A stretch of DNA of 64,000 nucleotides, taken from the NCBI GenBank assembly GCA_030147505.1, contig JASBVG010000068.1, forward strand, positions 44,117-108,116, in the 5' to 3' direction. The translations under genes were made by a program, and so were the position numbers. The notes below the pieces were generated by a model, which saw only the letters and a list, made by a program, of their open reading frames with translations, ran no database searches and was not told the DNA's origin. The stretch is from Tardiphaga sp. Lineage in GTDB: Bacteria > Pseudomonadota > Alphaproteobacteria > Rhizobiales > Xanthobacteraceae. Positions 29,573-38,968 of this stretch are shown here, in pieces (the stretch's first letter is position 1; every line of letters starts with the position of its first letter).

Positions 29573-29950
29573 CTAGAATTCGTAGCGAAGGGATGTGATG
29601 CGCTCGAGTTCGTAGAACAGTGCGTGCGATGCTGCTGCGTCCTCGGCGATCGGCGCGGTCCTCGCCTCGATCGGATGACCACGTAGCTCCCTCTCGGCGA
29701 AAGCAGCCACGGACTGCGGATCGGAGAGATCGAACTGGCCCGTGCGCACATCGGCATTGCGTACGATTTCACGGATACGACGCGCGGCATCCTCGGCTTT
29801 GGTCATGTTGCGCGATGCGATGGTGACGTTTCCGCCGGCGCGGGCGAGCTCCAGCGCCGCATGCCAGCCGATGCCGCTATTGGCGCCGGTCACGATGATG
29901 CGTTTCCCGGCTTGCGATGGGATGTCCTTTGTCGTCCACGCGTTACTCAC
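29573..29950 (-). pseudogene. Short-chain dehydrogenase with internal deletion
   Basis: The N-terminal half is a normal SDR Rossmann start (KRIIVTGANSGIGWHAALELARAGG, then TGQFDLSDPQSVAAFAERELRG). The last 35 residues (HPIEARTAPIAEDAAASHALFYELERITSLRYEF) look like the C-terminus of the same kind of ~300-residue SDR. The NNAG motif, catalytic Ser and YxxxK that should lie between them are gone. The frame is open at 125 residues, so the lesion is an in-frame deletion, probably at a short GHPI-coding repeat. The product should lack activity. Confidence 0.82.
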
Positions 29951-29955
29951 AGGGG

Positions 29956-30516
29956 CTACTTTCGTTTGATCTTTTCTGGGGGCGCGAAACGCGCGGCGAG
30001 AAGTGCGACACGCTGTTCGAACAGCTCTGCACTGGGCTCGTCAGCGAAAAGGCCATCGAGCGCGAGAAGAAAAACTTCAGCCGCTGCTCTATCGCCCAGG
30101 ATCGCAGCAACGCATTCGCAAGCCACGCCGTGATGCTGCGCGGCGATCTCGGGATCGAGCCGTTCGCAGGCGTCGTAGAATTCGCTCGCCATCGGCGCGC
30201 CGACCATCTCGCGCCATGGTTCAATGGCCATCAGGCGGCAGACATTCATCAATCGCACATAGGCGCTGTCAGAGGATACGGCAGCCGCACGCGCAGCCGG
30301 CTGGGTAGCAACCAGCCAATGCGCGAACACCGCGCTGAAGATATCCTCTTTGTCCTTGTAGGTTTTGTAGAGCAGCGTGCGCGAAATACGAGCGCGCTTC
30401 GCGATGTCGTCGAGCGACGTCTTGGCAAATCCGAAATTGAGAAAGCACCAGCGGGCGGCCTGCAGGATCTTCTCCTTGCGTGCGGCCAATTCGGCTTCTG
30501 TTAGTTTGATCACCAT
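29956..30516 (-). CDS. TetR-family repressor
   Basis: The 186-residue protein begins with the TetR helix-turn-helix (ILQAARWCFLNFGFAKTSLDDIAKRARISRTLLYKTYKDKEDIF). Its ligand domain is of unknown specificity. It ends 5 bp before the SDR remnant on the same strand. A palindromic site immediately upstream suggests it represses its own operon. Its original target dehydrogenase is now broken. Confidence 0.88.
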   Translation of the reverse strand: MVIKLTEAELAARKEKILQAARWCFLNFGFAKTSLDDIAKRARISRTLLYKTYKDKEDIFSAVFAHWLVATQPAARAAAVSSDSAYVRLMNVCRLMAIEPWREMVGAPMASEFYDACERLDPEIAAQHHGVACECVAAILGDRAAAEVFLLALDGLFADEPSAELFEQRVALLAARFAPPEKIKRK

Positions 30517-30526
30517 AAGATCATAA

Positions 30527-30550
30527 TGACAAAAATAGTTTTTATTGTCA
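30527..30550. promoter_or_regulatory. Probable TetR operator
   Basis: TGACAA-N12-TTGTCA is an AT-rich imperfect palindrome 10 bp upstream of the tetR start. The outer six bases of each arm match perfectly. Position and size suit autoregulation by the adjacent TetR protein. Confidence 0.6.
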
Positions 30551-30618
30551 ATATGTCGGCGTGATGAGGCCTTTCCGCGGGGTCATCTCAATTGAATCAA
30601 TCTCTTAGCTGCTGCAGG

Positions 30619-31134
30619 CTAGATCTTTTTCACCGGCATCGCGATGCTGCGCCCGATGCCCTCCGGCCGTTCCAGCTTGGAATGGGCCTGCGCGAGCGCC
30701 TGGACATTGGCGTTGATGTCCGGCGGGAATGCCGCCACTTTCCGTGCCGCCATGTCCATATGCAGCGTCATGTTCTCGGATGTCGCCGACAACCAACCCT
30801 CGGTGGCGTGGCGCAATTCCTTGTAGGTATGGATCCGTTTCTCGTCGGCCGCGACAACAAGGATGGAGACCTGCGCGGGATCGCCGAGGTGAATTTCCCT
30901 GATATAGCGGACATGGCATTCGGCGGTGAAAGACGAATTATTCCGCTCTTTCAAATAGTCCGGTCCCATCCCGATCTGCAGCCAGAGCTCGTCCACGGCC
31001 CGGTCGAATAACACGTTGTAATAGGCCATGTTGAGATGGCCGTTATAGTCGATCCATTGAGGCTCGATCTGCATGATCGAGGACTTGAACACGGCCGGGC
31101 GGCGCAGCAATTCGTTGATCTCGGTCATTCCCAT
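30619..31134 (-). CDS. Hot-dog fold acyl-CoA thioesterase
   Basis: The 171-residue protein contains the 4-hydroxybenzoyl-CoA thioesterase-like signature WIDYNGHLNMAYYNVLFDRAVDE. The catalytic-type Asp lies in the IDYNGHLN turn. The C-terminal half (ADEKRIHTYKELRHA) completes the hot-dog fold. ATG at 31134 or 31128 could be the start. It is divergent from the FAD-linked dehydrogenase gene and the substrate is unknown. Confidence 0.85.
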   Translation of the reverse strand: MGMTEINELLRRPAVFKSSIMQIEPQWIDYNGHLNMAYYNVLFDRAVDELWLQIGMGPDYLKERNNSSFTAECHVRYIREIHLGDPAQVSILVVAADEKRIHTYKELRHATEGWLSATSENMTLHMDMAARKVAAFPPDINANVQALAQAHSKLERPEGIGRSIAMPVKKI

Positions 31135-31208
31135 CCCATTTCCACATCACGTCTCTTGACCGCTTATACAAGCTTTGCGACGGTCGCGCCCCGTTGAAAG
31201 GGACAACC

Positions 31209-32624
31209 GTGGGTAACATCGAATCGAATCTGAAGCGCCCCGAGCCCAAGGCTCTGGCGGCTGCACTCGAGGCGCTGACGGCGCGCTTCGGCAACAAGCT
31301 CGTGACCTCGCAGGCAGTCCGCGAACAGCACGGCCACACCACGACATGGCTGGCGAACCAGCCGCCGGATGGCGTCGTGTTCGCGCAGGAGACGGCGGAC
31401 ATCCAGGATGTTGTGCGCATCTGCGCCGCCAACAAGGTCCCGGTGATCCCGTTCGGGACAGGGACGTCGCTCGAAGGGCAGGTGAACGCGCCCGCCGGCG
31501 GCATCTGCATCGATCTCCGCGACATGAACAAGATACTCGCGGTGCATCCCGAGGATCTCGATTGCGTCATTCAGCCCGGCGTCACCCGCAAGGCGCTCAA
31601 TGAGAACCTGCGCGACCAGGGCCTGTTTTTCCCGATCGACCCCGGCGCCGATGCCTCGCTCGGCGGCATGGCCTCGACCCGCGCCTCCGGCACCAATGCG
31701 GTGCGTTATGGCACCATGCGCGAAAACGTGCTGGCACTGAAAGTCGTGCGCGCCGATGGCGAGATCATCACCACGGGCACGCGCGCCAAGAAGTCCTCGG
31801 CCGGCTATGACCTGACGCATCTGTTCATCGGCGCCGAAGGCACGCTCGGCATCATCAGCGAGCTCACCATCAAGCTGCGCGGCATTCCCGAGACGATTGC
31901 CGCCGCGTCGTGCTCGTTCGAGAGCGTGCGCGGTGCGTGCCAGGCAGTGATCCTCGCGATCCAGACCGGCATTCCCGTCGCCCGCATCGAACTTCTCAAT
32001 GAAGCGCAGGTGCGCGCCAGCAATGCCTATTCGAAACTGACGCTGCCCGAGACGCCGCTGCTGCTGCTCGAATTCCACGGCAGTGAGGCCGATGTCGCCG
32101 AACAGTCGAGGAATTTCCGCGACATCGCCCTCGAATGCGGCGGCGGCGATTTCGCCTGGACCACCAAGCCCGAGGACCGCACCAAGCTCTGGCAGGCCCG
32201 TCACGATGCCTACTGGTCGGCCAAGGCCCTGCGCCCCGGTTCGGACGTTGCCGCTACCGACGTCTGCGTCCCGATCTCCCGTCTCGCCGATTGCGTCGGT
32301 GAGACCGAGGAAGACCTCGTGCGCTTCAATCTGCTGTCACCGATCGTCGGCCATGTCGGCGATGGCAATTTCCATTGCTCGCTGGTCTGCGACCGCAACA
32401 ATGCCGCCGAAGTCGAGCGGGCCGAGGAATTCATGCATCGCCTGGTCAAGCGTGCCCAGGCCATGGGTGGCACCTGCACCGGCGAGCATGGCATCGGCCA
32501 AGGCAAGCAGAAGTACATGAAGGACGAATTGGGGTCCGAAGCGCTCGATGCCATGCGGGCGATCAAGCGCGCGATGGACCCGGACAACATCCTGAACCCC
32601 GGCAAGATTCTGCCGCAGGCCTGA
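31209..32624 (+). CDS. FAD-linked 2-hydroxyacid dehydrogenase (D-lactate dehydrogenase/GlcD-like)
   Basis: The product has the PCMH FAD-binding domain (VPVIPFGTGTSLEGQVNAPAGG and GADASLGGMASTRASGTNAVRYG). It also has the C-terminal FAD-oxidase domain ending in GEHGIGQGKQKYM and DPDNILNPGKILP. This matches cytochrome-linked D-lactate dehydrogenase or glycolate oxidase GlcD. No glcE/glcF genes adjoin, favouring the single-subunit type. A GTG at 31209 preceded by AAAGGGA is the likely start; the track start is a TTG 15 bp upstream. Confidence 0.9.
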   Translation: MGNIESNLKRPEPKALAAALEALTARFGNKLVTSQAVREQHGHTTTWLANQPPDGVVFAQETADIQDVVRICAANKVPVIPFGTGTSLEGQVNAPAGGICIDLRDMNKILAVHPEDLDCVIQPGVTRKALNENLRDQGLFFPIDPGADASLGGMASTRASGTNAVRYGTMRENVLALKVVRADGEIITTGTRAKKSSAGYDLTHLFIGAEGTLGIISELTIKLRGIPETIAAASCSFESVRGACQAVILAIQTGIPVARIELLNEAQVRASNAYSKLTLPETPLLLLEFHGSEADVAEQSRNFRDIALECGGGDFAWTTKPEDRTKLWQARHDAYWSAKALRPGSDVAATDVCVPISRLADCVGETEEDLVRFNLLSPIVGHVGDGNFHCSLVCDRNNAAEVERAEEFMHRLVKRAQAMGGTCTGEHGIGQGKQKYMKDELGSEALDAMRAIKRAMDPDNILNPGKILPQA

Positions 32625-32825
32625 CGCAAGGCGACCGCAGCCTTTTGCGCAATTCGGTGCGCAAAACGCTGCTTTCGTCGCATGGACGAATGGTCTCTAA
32701 ACACCTATAAGGTGCGATAGGTAAATTTGCCTGTAAAAATTGTGTCTGTAGCTCCGCTGCGGGCATTGGAAATTCGACGCCTTGCCGTCTAACGGTCTTG
32801 GCGTCCAAGAAAAAGGCATCGGCCA

Positions 32826-34142
32826 ATGCGGCTGCCGTTCTTTTATGGCTGGGTGATCGTTGCCGTCACCTTCGTGACGATGGCGATCGGGGTGAATGCC
32901 CGGACGTCGTTTTCTTTGCTCTTTCCACCGATCATCTCCGAATTCGGCTGGGACCGTGGTGTCACCGCGGGGGCCTTCTCTTTCGGCTTTCTCGTTTCCG
33001 CGATCATGAGTCCGCTGATGGGGCGGCTGATGGACCGCGGCGGTCCGCGCGCGGTGATGGAACTCGGAACCGTGTTGATGGGGGCGGGGCTTCTGCTCGC
33101 GCCGCTGACGACCCAGCCCTGGCATCTCTATATGACCATCGGTGTTCTCGTCGGCGCCGGAAGCATCTGCCTCGGCTATTCCGGGCAATCGCTGTTTCTG
33201 CCGAACTGGTTCAGCCGCAAGCGCGGCCTGGCCATCGGCCTTGCCTTCGCCGGCGTCGGCATCGGCTCGGTGACGGTGCTGCCATGGGTGCAGTTCACGA
33301 TCGAGCAGACCGGCTGGCGTACGGCCTGCACCGCCGTCGGTCTCGTCGTTCTGATCGTGCTGGTGCCGATCAATCTTTTGCTACGCAAGCGGCCGCAGGA
33401 TATGGGGCTGCTGCCCGACGGCGATGCCGCGCCGCATCCGTCGGCCAACCCTGTGTCCAACATCGTCGATCCCGCCTGGGCCAGTATCGACTGGACACTC
33501 GGACGTGCGATTCGCACGGCGCGGTTCTGGTGGCTGGCGCTCGGATTGTTTGGCGGTCTGTATGCCTGGTACGCGGTCCAGGTCCACCAGACCAAGTATC
33601 TGCTCGATGTCGGCTTCTCGCCGGCCGTCGCGGCTTGGGCGCTCGCCATGGTCAGCCTGTTCGGCGTACCCGGGCAGATTTTTCTCGGTTACCTGTCGGA
33701 TCGCATCGGCCGCGAATGGATCTGGACGGTTAGCGGAGTCGGCTTCGCCATCTGTTTCGCGACGCTAATCGCGCTCGAATATATGCCGAGCACTACGCTC
33801 GTTTATGTGATGGTGATTTCGCAGGGCCTGCTCGGCTATGGGGTAACCTCCGTCATGGGCGCGGTGGTGCTCGAAATCTTCCATGGCGAGCATTTCGGCA
33901 GCATTTTCGGTACGCTGACCTTGGCCGGATTGGCAGGTGGAGCGGCCGGACCGCTGGTGACCGGCGTGCTGCACGACCACTATGGCACCTACACGCTTGC
34001 CTTTGCGCTTGGCATTGCGGTGTGCATGCTCGCGACCGCCGCGATCTGGATGGCGGCGCCCCGCAAGGTCAGGGTCGTCGCTGGTCGCCTGCATCGTGCC
34101 CAGGTTGCGCGCGATGCGCTGGAACAGGCTTCGCGCGGCTGA
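32826..34142 (+). CDS. MFS transporter (monocarboxylate/OFA-like)
   Basis: The 438-residue protein has 12 hydrophobic segments. It starts FFYGWVIVAVTFVTMAIGVNARTSFSLLFPPI, with the MFS loop GRLMDRGGPRAVME and the second-half loop GYLSDRIGREW. These features fit the branch that includes oxalate/formate and monocarboxylate carriers. Its position after a 2-hydroxyacid dehydrogenase gene is suggestive of carboxylate uptake, but the substrate is not established. Confidence 0.82.
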   Translation: MRLPFFYGWVIVAVTFVTMAIGVNARTSFSLLFPPIISEFGWDRGVTAGAFSFGFLVSAIMSPLMGRLMDRGGPRAVMELGTVLMGAGLLLAPLTTQPWHLYMTIGVLVGAGSICLGYSGQSLFLPNWFSRKRGLAIGLAFAGVGIGSVTVLPWVQFTIEQTGWRTACTAVGLVVLIVLVPINLLLRKRPQDMGLLPDGDAAPHPSANPVSNIVDPAWASIDWTLGRAIRTARFWWLALGLFGGLYAWYAVQVHQTKYLLDVGFSPAVAAWALAMVSLFGVPGQIFLGYLSDRIGREWIWTVSGVGFAICFATLIALEYMPSTTLVYVMVISQGLLGYGVTSVMGAVVLEIFHGEHFGSIFGTLTLAGLAGGAAGPLVTGVLHDHYGTYTLAFALGIAVCMLATAAIWMAAPRKVRVVAGRLHRAQVARDALEQASRG

Positions 34143-34305
34143 GCGCGAACGGCGGTCGATTTGCCGCAACGCTTCCGTGCAATCGCGTCTGCGGGTTATG
34201 CTGTGACTTCGCCACAGTTCCTTTTATAGATAGGGCGAATTCCGGCGCGTCCCGGATCGTAGAGCCGGCACGCGGATGCCGCGGGGCCGCTGAAGGGGAG
34301 ATTCC

Positions 34306-37300
34306 GTGCAGACCACGCTGCTCGGCCTCGCGATAGCATTCATCCTGGCGCTGGTGGCTGCTCTCGTCGGGCCGTTCTTCATCGATTGGAGCCAGTTCCG
34401 CCCGCAATTCGAAGCGGAAGCGACACGTATCGTCGGCGCGCCCGTGCGGGTGGTCGGCGCGCTCGATGCGCGGTTGTTGCCCGCGCCATCGCTGCGGTTG
34501 CACGGCATCACCATCGGTGACGCCAATGATCTCGGCCGCTTCCGTGCTGAAAAACTCGATGTCGAATTCAGCCTCGGCTCTCTGCTGCGCGGTGAATGGC
34601 GCGCCACGGAATTGACTGTCGATGGCGCAGTCGTAGATCTCGGTCTCAATGCTCAAGGTCGCCTCGATCTGCCAGTATCGACCGGCCCTTTCAATCTCGG
34701 CGCCCTCGCGATCGACCGGTTGAACGTCACTGGCCGCTTGAATCTGCATGATGCCGCGAGCCGCTCGACGCTCGAACTCAGCGATATCGTCTTCAGCGGC
34801 GATGTCCGCTCGCTGGCGGCGGGCGCCATGCGCGGCGACGGCAACTTTACCCGTGCCGGCACGCGTTATCCGTTCCGCATCTCGTCGGGCCAGACCGGCG
34901 ATGGCAGCGGCACACGTCTGCGCCTCGTCGTGGACGCCAGCGAGAAATCGCCCGGTATCGATCTCGACGGCATTCTGAGCTTCGACAATCGTACGCCCGG
35001 CTTCGACGGTACGATGACCATCGCCAATGCGTCGAGCAGGGCCGACAACAATTTGTCGAATGCGCCGTGGCGTATCGTCAGCAAGGTGAGGGCCGATCCG
35101 TCCCAGGCACAGTTCGAAACCCTCGATGTGAGTTACGGCACCGACGACGGAGGTCTGAAACTGACAGGCGTTGCCGACCTTCGCTTCGGCGCGTCGCCTC
35201 TGCTGCACGCAGTCTTGTCGGCGAAGCAGCTCGATGCAGATCGGTTGCTCGCCAAGCAGGATGGTAGCGACAGCGCCACCCCGATCGCTGCGCTGCGCCG
35301 GCTGGCGGCCATTATTCCGCAGCCAGCGCTACGGACGCAGATCGAAATCGGCGCCGAGCAGATCATGCTTGGCGGGCGGCCGGTGCAAAACATCGGAGCC
35401 GATCTGCACGGCGACAAGACGTCCTGGGTGGTCGAGCGGCTTGAATTCCGTGCACCGGGCGCGACGCGCGTCGTTGCGAGTGGTGCAGCTGAACCTGACG
35501 CCAAAGGCTTCGCCGGCGCGATCAATATTGAATCCGCCAATCCTGATGTCCTTGCCAGTTGGCTCAAGGGGCGCAGTGACGCACGGCTGGGTGATCAGAA
35601 GCCCCTGCGCATTCGCGGCAATTTCACCTCGCATGCGGATCGTCTTTCGCTTGCAAGCTTGAAAGCGGAGATCGATGGTGGGACGCTGGAAGGGCGCATC
35701 GCGCTCAACTATCCATCGTCATCGGGAGGATCGCGGATCGCTGCCGACCTGCGCGCTGATCGTCTCGACCTCGATGCGACGATGGCGCTGGTTCGCTCGC
35801 TCGGCGGGCCGCAGGCGGAATGGCCCGAAGCAGGGCAGCTGTCGCTCGATATCGGACGCGCGATCTCCGCAGGTCAGGAAATGCGTCCGTTTGCGGTGCA
35901 GCTCGCTTACAGCCCGAAGACGATCATTCTCGATCACTTCAAGGTTGGAGAAGCCGCGGGCCTGATGCTTGATGGCAGCGGTGCATTCGACCGCGTCGAG
36001 GCCACCGGAAAATTGGCGCTGTATGCGCGCGCACCGTCGCTTGCATACATCAGCAAGACGATCGCGTCCTTTGCGCCGGCTGCAGCGACACGCCTCGATG
36101 AACTGCCCGCTGCGCCCGGGGCTGCTAAGCTGAAGCTCGTGCTCGATGTCACCCGACCGCAGGCGTCGTCCGATCGTGCCGATGCGCGGATTTCGCTCGA
36201 TATCGATGCGCCGCAGATCAAGGGAGCGCTGAGGATTACGGCTGCGCCCACACTGGTTGCCATGCGCGGGTTCGATAGCGATGCGCTGTCGCGCAGCGAG
36301 CTATCGCTCGATTCCAGACTGACGGGGCAGGGTGGCGCATTGATCGCGCTGCTCGGGCTGAACAAGGTATTCGCGGTGAGCGATACGCCGCTGATCCTTG
36401 AAGCCAATGCCACCGGTGCATGGCGTGCGCCGATGCGCGCGAAGGCGAAACTCTCGGGCGACGATCTCGATGCGGATGTGCAAGGAAGTGTCGAACCCTT
36501 CGCGTCGACGCCGAAAGCGGCGCTGACACTGACGGTACGCAGTGCCAATGCGGCGCCGCTGCTCGGCCTCAAGAGTGCCGATCCTTTTGCGAAGGTGAGT
36601 CTGTCCTCTCGCGTTGCGCTCAATGGCGACAAGCTCAATCTCGAGGATATCGACAGCACCATCGCGGGATCGAGGCTGCGCGGCCGTCTTGCCGCGACAT
36701 TCGGATCCGAGACGTCCATCGACGGCCGGCTCGGCGCGGACAACATCGATCTGGCTCCCGCATTCGGCTGGATGATCGGCGCGCGCGGGCATGACGGCAC
36801 CGACCCGCTTGGCGGCGGCATGTCCCAAGGCTGGCGCGGTCAGCTCGCCTTCCAGACGCAGCGAGCAAGCCTGCCCGGTGGCGTCGAACTCCAACCATTG
36901 AACGGAGCGATTAAAAGCGACGGCCGTGCGCTGACCATCGATACGATCAAAGGCAAACTCGGTGGCGGTGATCTCGTCGCCGATATCGATTTGAAGCCTG
37001 CAGCTGCGACGGGCTATGCGCTCAGGGCACGCATCGAGGTGACCGGCGTGGAAGGCAGTGCGCTGCGCTATCGCGGTCTCGCGATGCCCGCCGGCAAGAC
37101 CTCGCTGAAGATGAGCATCGCATCGCAGGGACGCAGCGCCTCGGCGCTGGAAGGCGCGCTGTCGGGCGACGGTCTCGTCACCATCGATGGACTGCGCATC
37201 GCCGGGCTCGATCCGCGCGTGTTCGACGTCGCGATCGGCGCCAGCGATAGCGGGCAGGCGATCAATGATGCCAAGCTCAAGCAGATCGTGCAGCAGGCGC

Positions 37301-37977
37301 TGGGGCGAGGCGAGTTTGCGACGGCCTCCGCGCAGATCCCGTTCAGCGTCAAGGACAGCCGACTGCGCGTCGGCACCACCACGCTGGATGCCGAAGGCGC
37401 ACGCGCCATCGTCTCGGGCGGTTACGATATTGTCGCCGATCAGATCGACATTCGCGCCAGCCTGCTCGGCGCCGCAAACGCGAGTTCGAATGCGCGGCCG
37501 GAAGTCCAGCTGTTCCTGATGGGACCGCCTGACAGGCTGGATCGGACTATCGATGTCGCTTCGCTCTCGTCATGGCTCGCGGTGCGCGCCATCGATCGCG
37601 AAACGCGGCGGCTCGATCTCTTGGAACGTGGAGCATCACAGCCGCCCGCGCCAGTGCCGGCCGCGCTTCCGCCGCCGCGTACCACGCCAACAGTGGAGGC
37701 ACCTGCGGCAGGTGATGTGCCAATATCGTCGGCGCCGGCATTGCCGGATGTTCCGTTGCCGCGTAGGGCGCCGCCCAGAGCCGCTACGCCGCGCCCGGTA
37801 ATCGCGCCGCCGCCTGTAGTGCCGCCCGTGGTCAGCCAGCAGGTTGCACCGCTGCCGGCGCCGATCGAGATTCGTCCGGCACCGGGCTCCATGCGCGCGC
37901 AGCCTAAGCAGCGACCGGCGCCACCACTCTTGCTCACGCCGCCTGCAGCTATGCCGTCCGCTCGGCCGACCTTCTAA
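34306..37977 (+). CDS. AsmA-family envelope protein
   Basis: The 1223-residue protein has a single N-terminal membrane anchor (LGLAIAFILALVAALVGPFFIDW). It is followed by the AsmA opening RPQFEAEATRIVGAPVRVVGALDARLLPAPSLRL, where repeated beta-rich units begin. A C-terminal AsmA-like domain and a proline/alanine-rich tail of about 130 residues complete it. AsmA-like proteins bridge the periplasm and are linked to phospholipid transport to the outer membrane. The start is a GTG preceded by AAGGGGAG. It stands as a single gene. Confidence 0.87.
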   Translation: MQTTLLGLAIAFILALVAALVGPFFIDWSQFRPQFEAEATRIVGAPVRVVGALDARLLPAPSLRLHGITIGDANDLGRFRAEKLDVEFSLGSLLRGEWRATELTVDGAVVDLGLNAQGRLDLPVSTGPFNLGALAIDRLNVTGRLNLHDAASRSTLELSDIVFSGDVRSLAAGAMRGDGNFTRAGTRYPFRISSGQTGDGSGTRLRLVVDASEKSPGIDLDGILSFDNRTPGFDGTMTIANASSRADNNLSNAPWRIVSKVRADPSQAQFETLDVSYGTDDGGLKLTGVADLRFGASPLLHAVLSAKQLDADRLLAKQDGSDSATPIAALRRLAAIIPQPALRTQIEIGAEQIMLGGRPVQNIGADLHGDKTSWVVERLEFRAPGATRVVASGAAEPDAKGFAGAINIESANPDVLASWLKGRSDARLGDQKPLRIRGNFTSHADRLSLASLKAEIDGGTLEGRIALNYPSSSGGSRIAADLRADRLDLDATMALVRSLGGPQAEWPEAGQLSLDIGRAISAGQEMRPFAVQLAYSPKTIILDHFKVGEAAGLMLDGSGAFDRVEATGKLALYARAPSLAYISKTIASFAPAAATRLDELPAAPGAAKLKLVLDVTRPQASSDRADARISLDIDAPQIKGALRITAAPTLVAMRGFDSDALSRSELSLDSRLTGQGGALIALLGLNKVFAVSDTPLILEANATGAWRAPMRAKAKLSGDDLDADVQGSVEPFASTPKAALTLTVRSANAAPLLGLKSADPFAKVSLSSRVALNGDKLNLEDIDSTIAGSRLRGRLAATFGSETSIDGRLGADNIDLAPAFGWMIGARGHDGTDPLGGGMSQGWRGQLAFQTQRASLPGGVELQPLNGAIKSDGRALTIDTIKGKLGGGDLVADIDLKPAAATGYALRARIEVTGVEGSALRYRGLAMPAGKTSLKMSIASQGRSASALEGALSGDGLVTIDGLRIAGLDPRVFDVAIGASDSGQAINDAKLKQIVQQALGRGEFATASAQIPFSVKDSRLRVGTTTLDAEGARAIVSGGYDIVADQIDIRASLLGAANASSNARPEVQLFLMGPPDRLDRTIDVASLSSWLAVRAIDRETRRLDLLERGASQPPAPVPAALPPPRTTPTVEAPAAGDVPISSAPALPDVPLPRRAPPRAATPRPVIAPPPVVPPVVSQQVAPLPAPIEIRPAPGSMRAQPKQRPAPPLLLTPPAAMPSARPTF

Positions 37978-38126
37978 CGATGTCAGGAATGGTGCACGAT
38001 GCCTGGTCCGTTCTCAACGGATCGACTGCTGCGTGCTGTCGTCGATCAATCATCGTTTCGGGAGCCGTCAACGGCTTCCGAAACACATGTTTATCGAAAG
38101 CGGCGAATGAGCCGCTGCCCGATCGA

Positions 38127-38390
38127 TCAGGCGGACAGGTTCGTGTTGCTCTCGAGACCACGCTGCGGCGGTGCCGCGCGGGTACGGAAGTAATCGAGCA
38201 CGAATAGCCGAATCGCCGATGACAGGTTGCCCTGCTGACGATTGGTGTCGATCTCTCCCACAAGTTCGGAAAGCGTCATGTCGCGGAGATTGGAAATCTC
38301 CTTCATGCCGTTCCAGAACGCCTCTTCGAGGCTCACGCTGGTTTTGTGTCCAGCAACGACGATCGATCTCTTAACTACGGGCGACTTCAT
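38127..38390 (-). CDS. Ribbon-helix-helix domain protein
   Basis: The 87-residue protein has the RHH_4-type sequence RSIVVAGHKTSVSLEEAFWNGMKEISNLRDMTLSELVGEID. It probably binds DNA as a dimer. It overlaps the end of the DUF4169 gene by 4 bp (ATGA), so the two are translated together. The fumC-DUF4169-RHH order is a recurring alphaproteobacterial arrangement. Its target is unknown. Confidence 0.85.
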   Translation of the reverse strand: MKSPVVKRSIVVAGHKTSVSLEEAFWNGMKEISNLRDMTLSELVGEIDTNRQQGNLSSAIRLFVLDYFRTRAAPPQRGLESNTNLSA

Positions 38391-38575
38391 GATGCGCTCT
38401 CGCCATCGATTTTGTGCTGGTCAAGCATGGTGTTCGCACGGGCAGTGCGCTGCTCCTGTATAATACGTTCGGATTTTGTGCGCCCGGAACGCGCACGATT
38501 GATGTCCGCTTGTCGGGAAGCTTCGTCGCGCGCTGCGCGCTTTCTGAAGCGATTGAGATTGATCAGGTCACCCAT
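38387..38575 (-). CDS. DUF4169 family protein
   Basis: This 62-residue, highly charged protein opens GDLINLNRFRKRAARDEASRQADINRARSGRTKSER, the DUF4169 pattern. It is predicted to be helical and basic. It is translationally coupled to the downstream RHH gene. Function is unknown. Confidence 0.85.
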   Translation of the reverse strand: MGDLINLNRFRKRAARDEASRQADINRARSGRTKSERIIQEQRTARANTMLDQHKIDGESAS

Positions 38576-38968
38576 GATCGCTCCTGTCGTTCAAAGAAAT
38601 GATGAAGCGCGAAACACAAACTCTGCCGTCAGGTATTGATACGAGGCGGGGGCGAGGTGCGTTTCGTCGTTCATCCAAAAAATACACTCCGTATTCTCAA
38701 AAAGGCAAAAGCTACAATCTAACTTAGTCCTAGTTAACAACGGCGCCGAACCTTCGAAGCCGGCCTGCTGAGGTCGTTCATGCTGAGGCAGCTCGAATGG
38801 AGTTGACTCATCAAGTTCTTGTCTCAAGTCGGCTTCGCAGTATGGCAGCAACGGTTAGAAATGATAGTCGATCATTCTAACCAATTCAGCGGTATGAATT
38901 ATAACTATTTCGCTTTTGGGATATTCTCAACAAGCTGTGAGTAAAAAAATTGACTCCGCAGTAAGTAC
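38576..38968. other. AT-rich gap between fumC and DUF4169 with a long hairpin
   Basis: This 393-bp stretch is visibly more AT-rich than its surroundings. It contains a strong hairpin at 38853-38882 (GGTTAGAAATGAT / ATCATTCTAACC, one bulged A, five-base loop). A CTTCGAAG-CCGGCCTGCTGAGG-type segment near 38750 resembles a decayed intergenic repeat. The 86-residue minus-strand ORF here (38591-38851) has no recognisable features and is not called. No RNA gene was recognised. Confidence 0.5.

Noticed and set aside
38591-38851. 86-residue minus-strand ORF between DUF4169 and fumC
   Set aside because: Lies in the AT-rich gap with no RBS or domain, and overlaps what looks like a decayed intergenic repeat.
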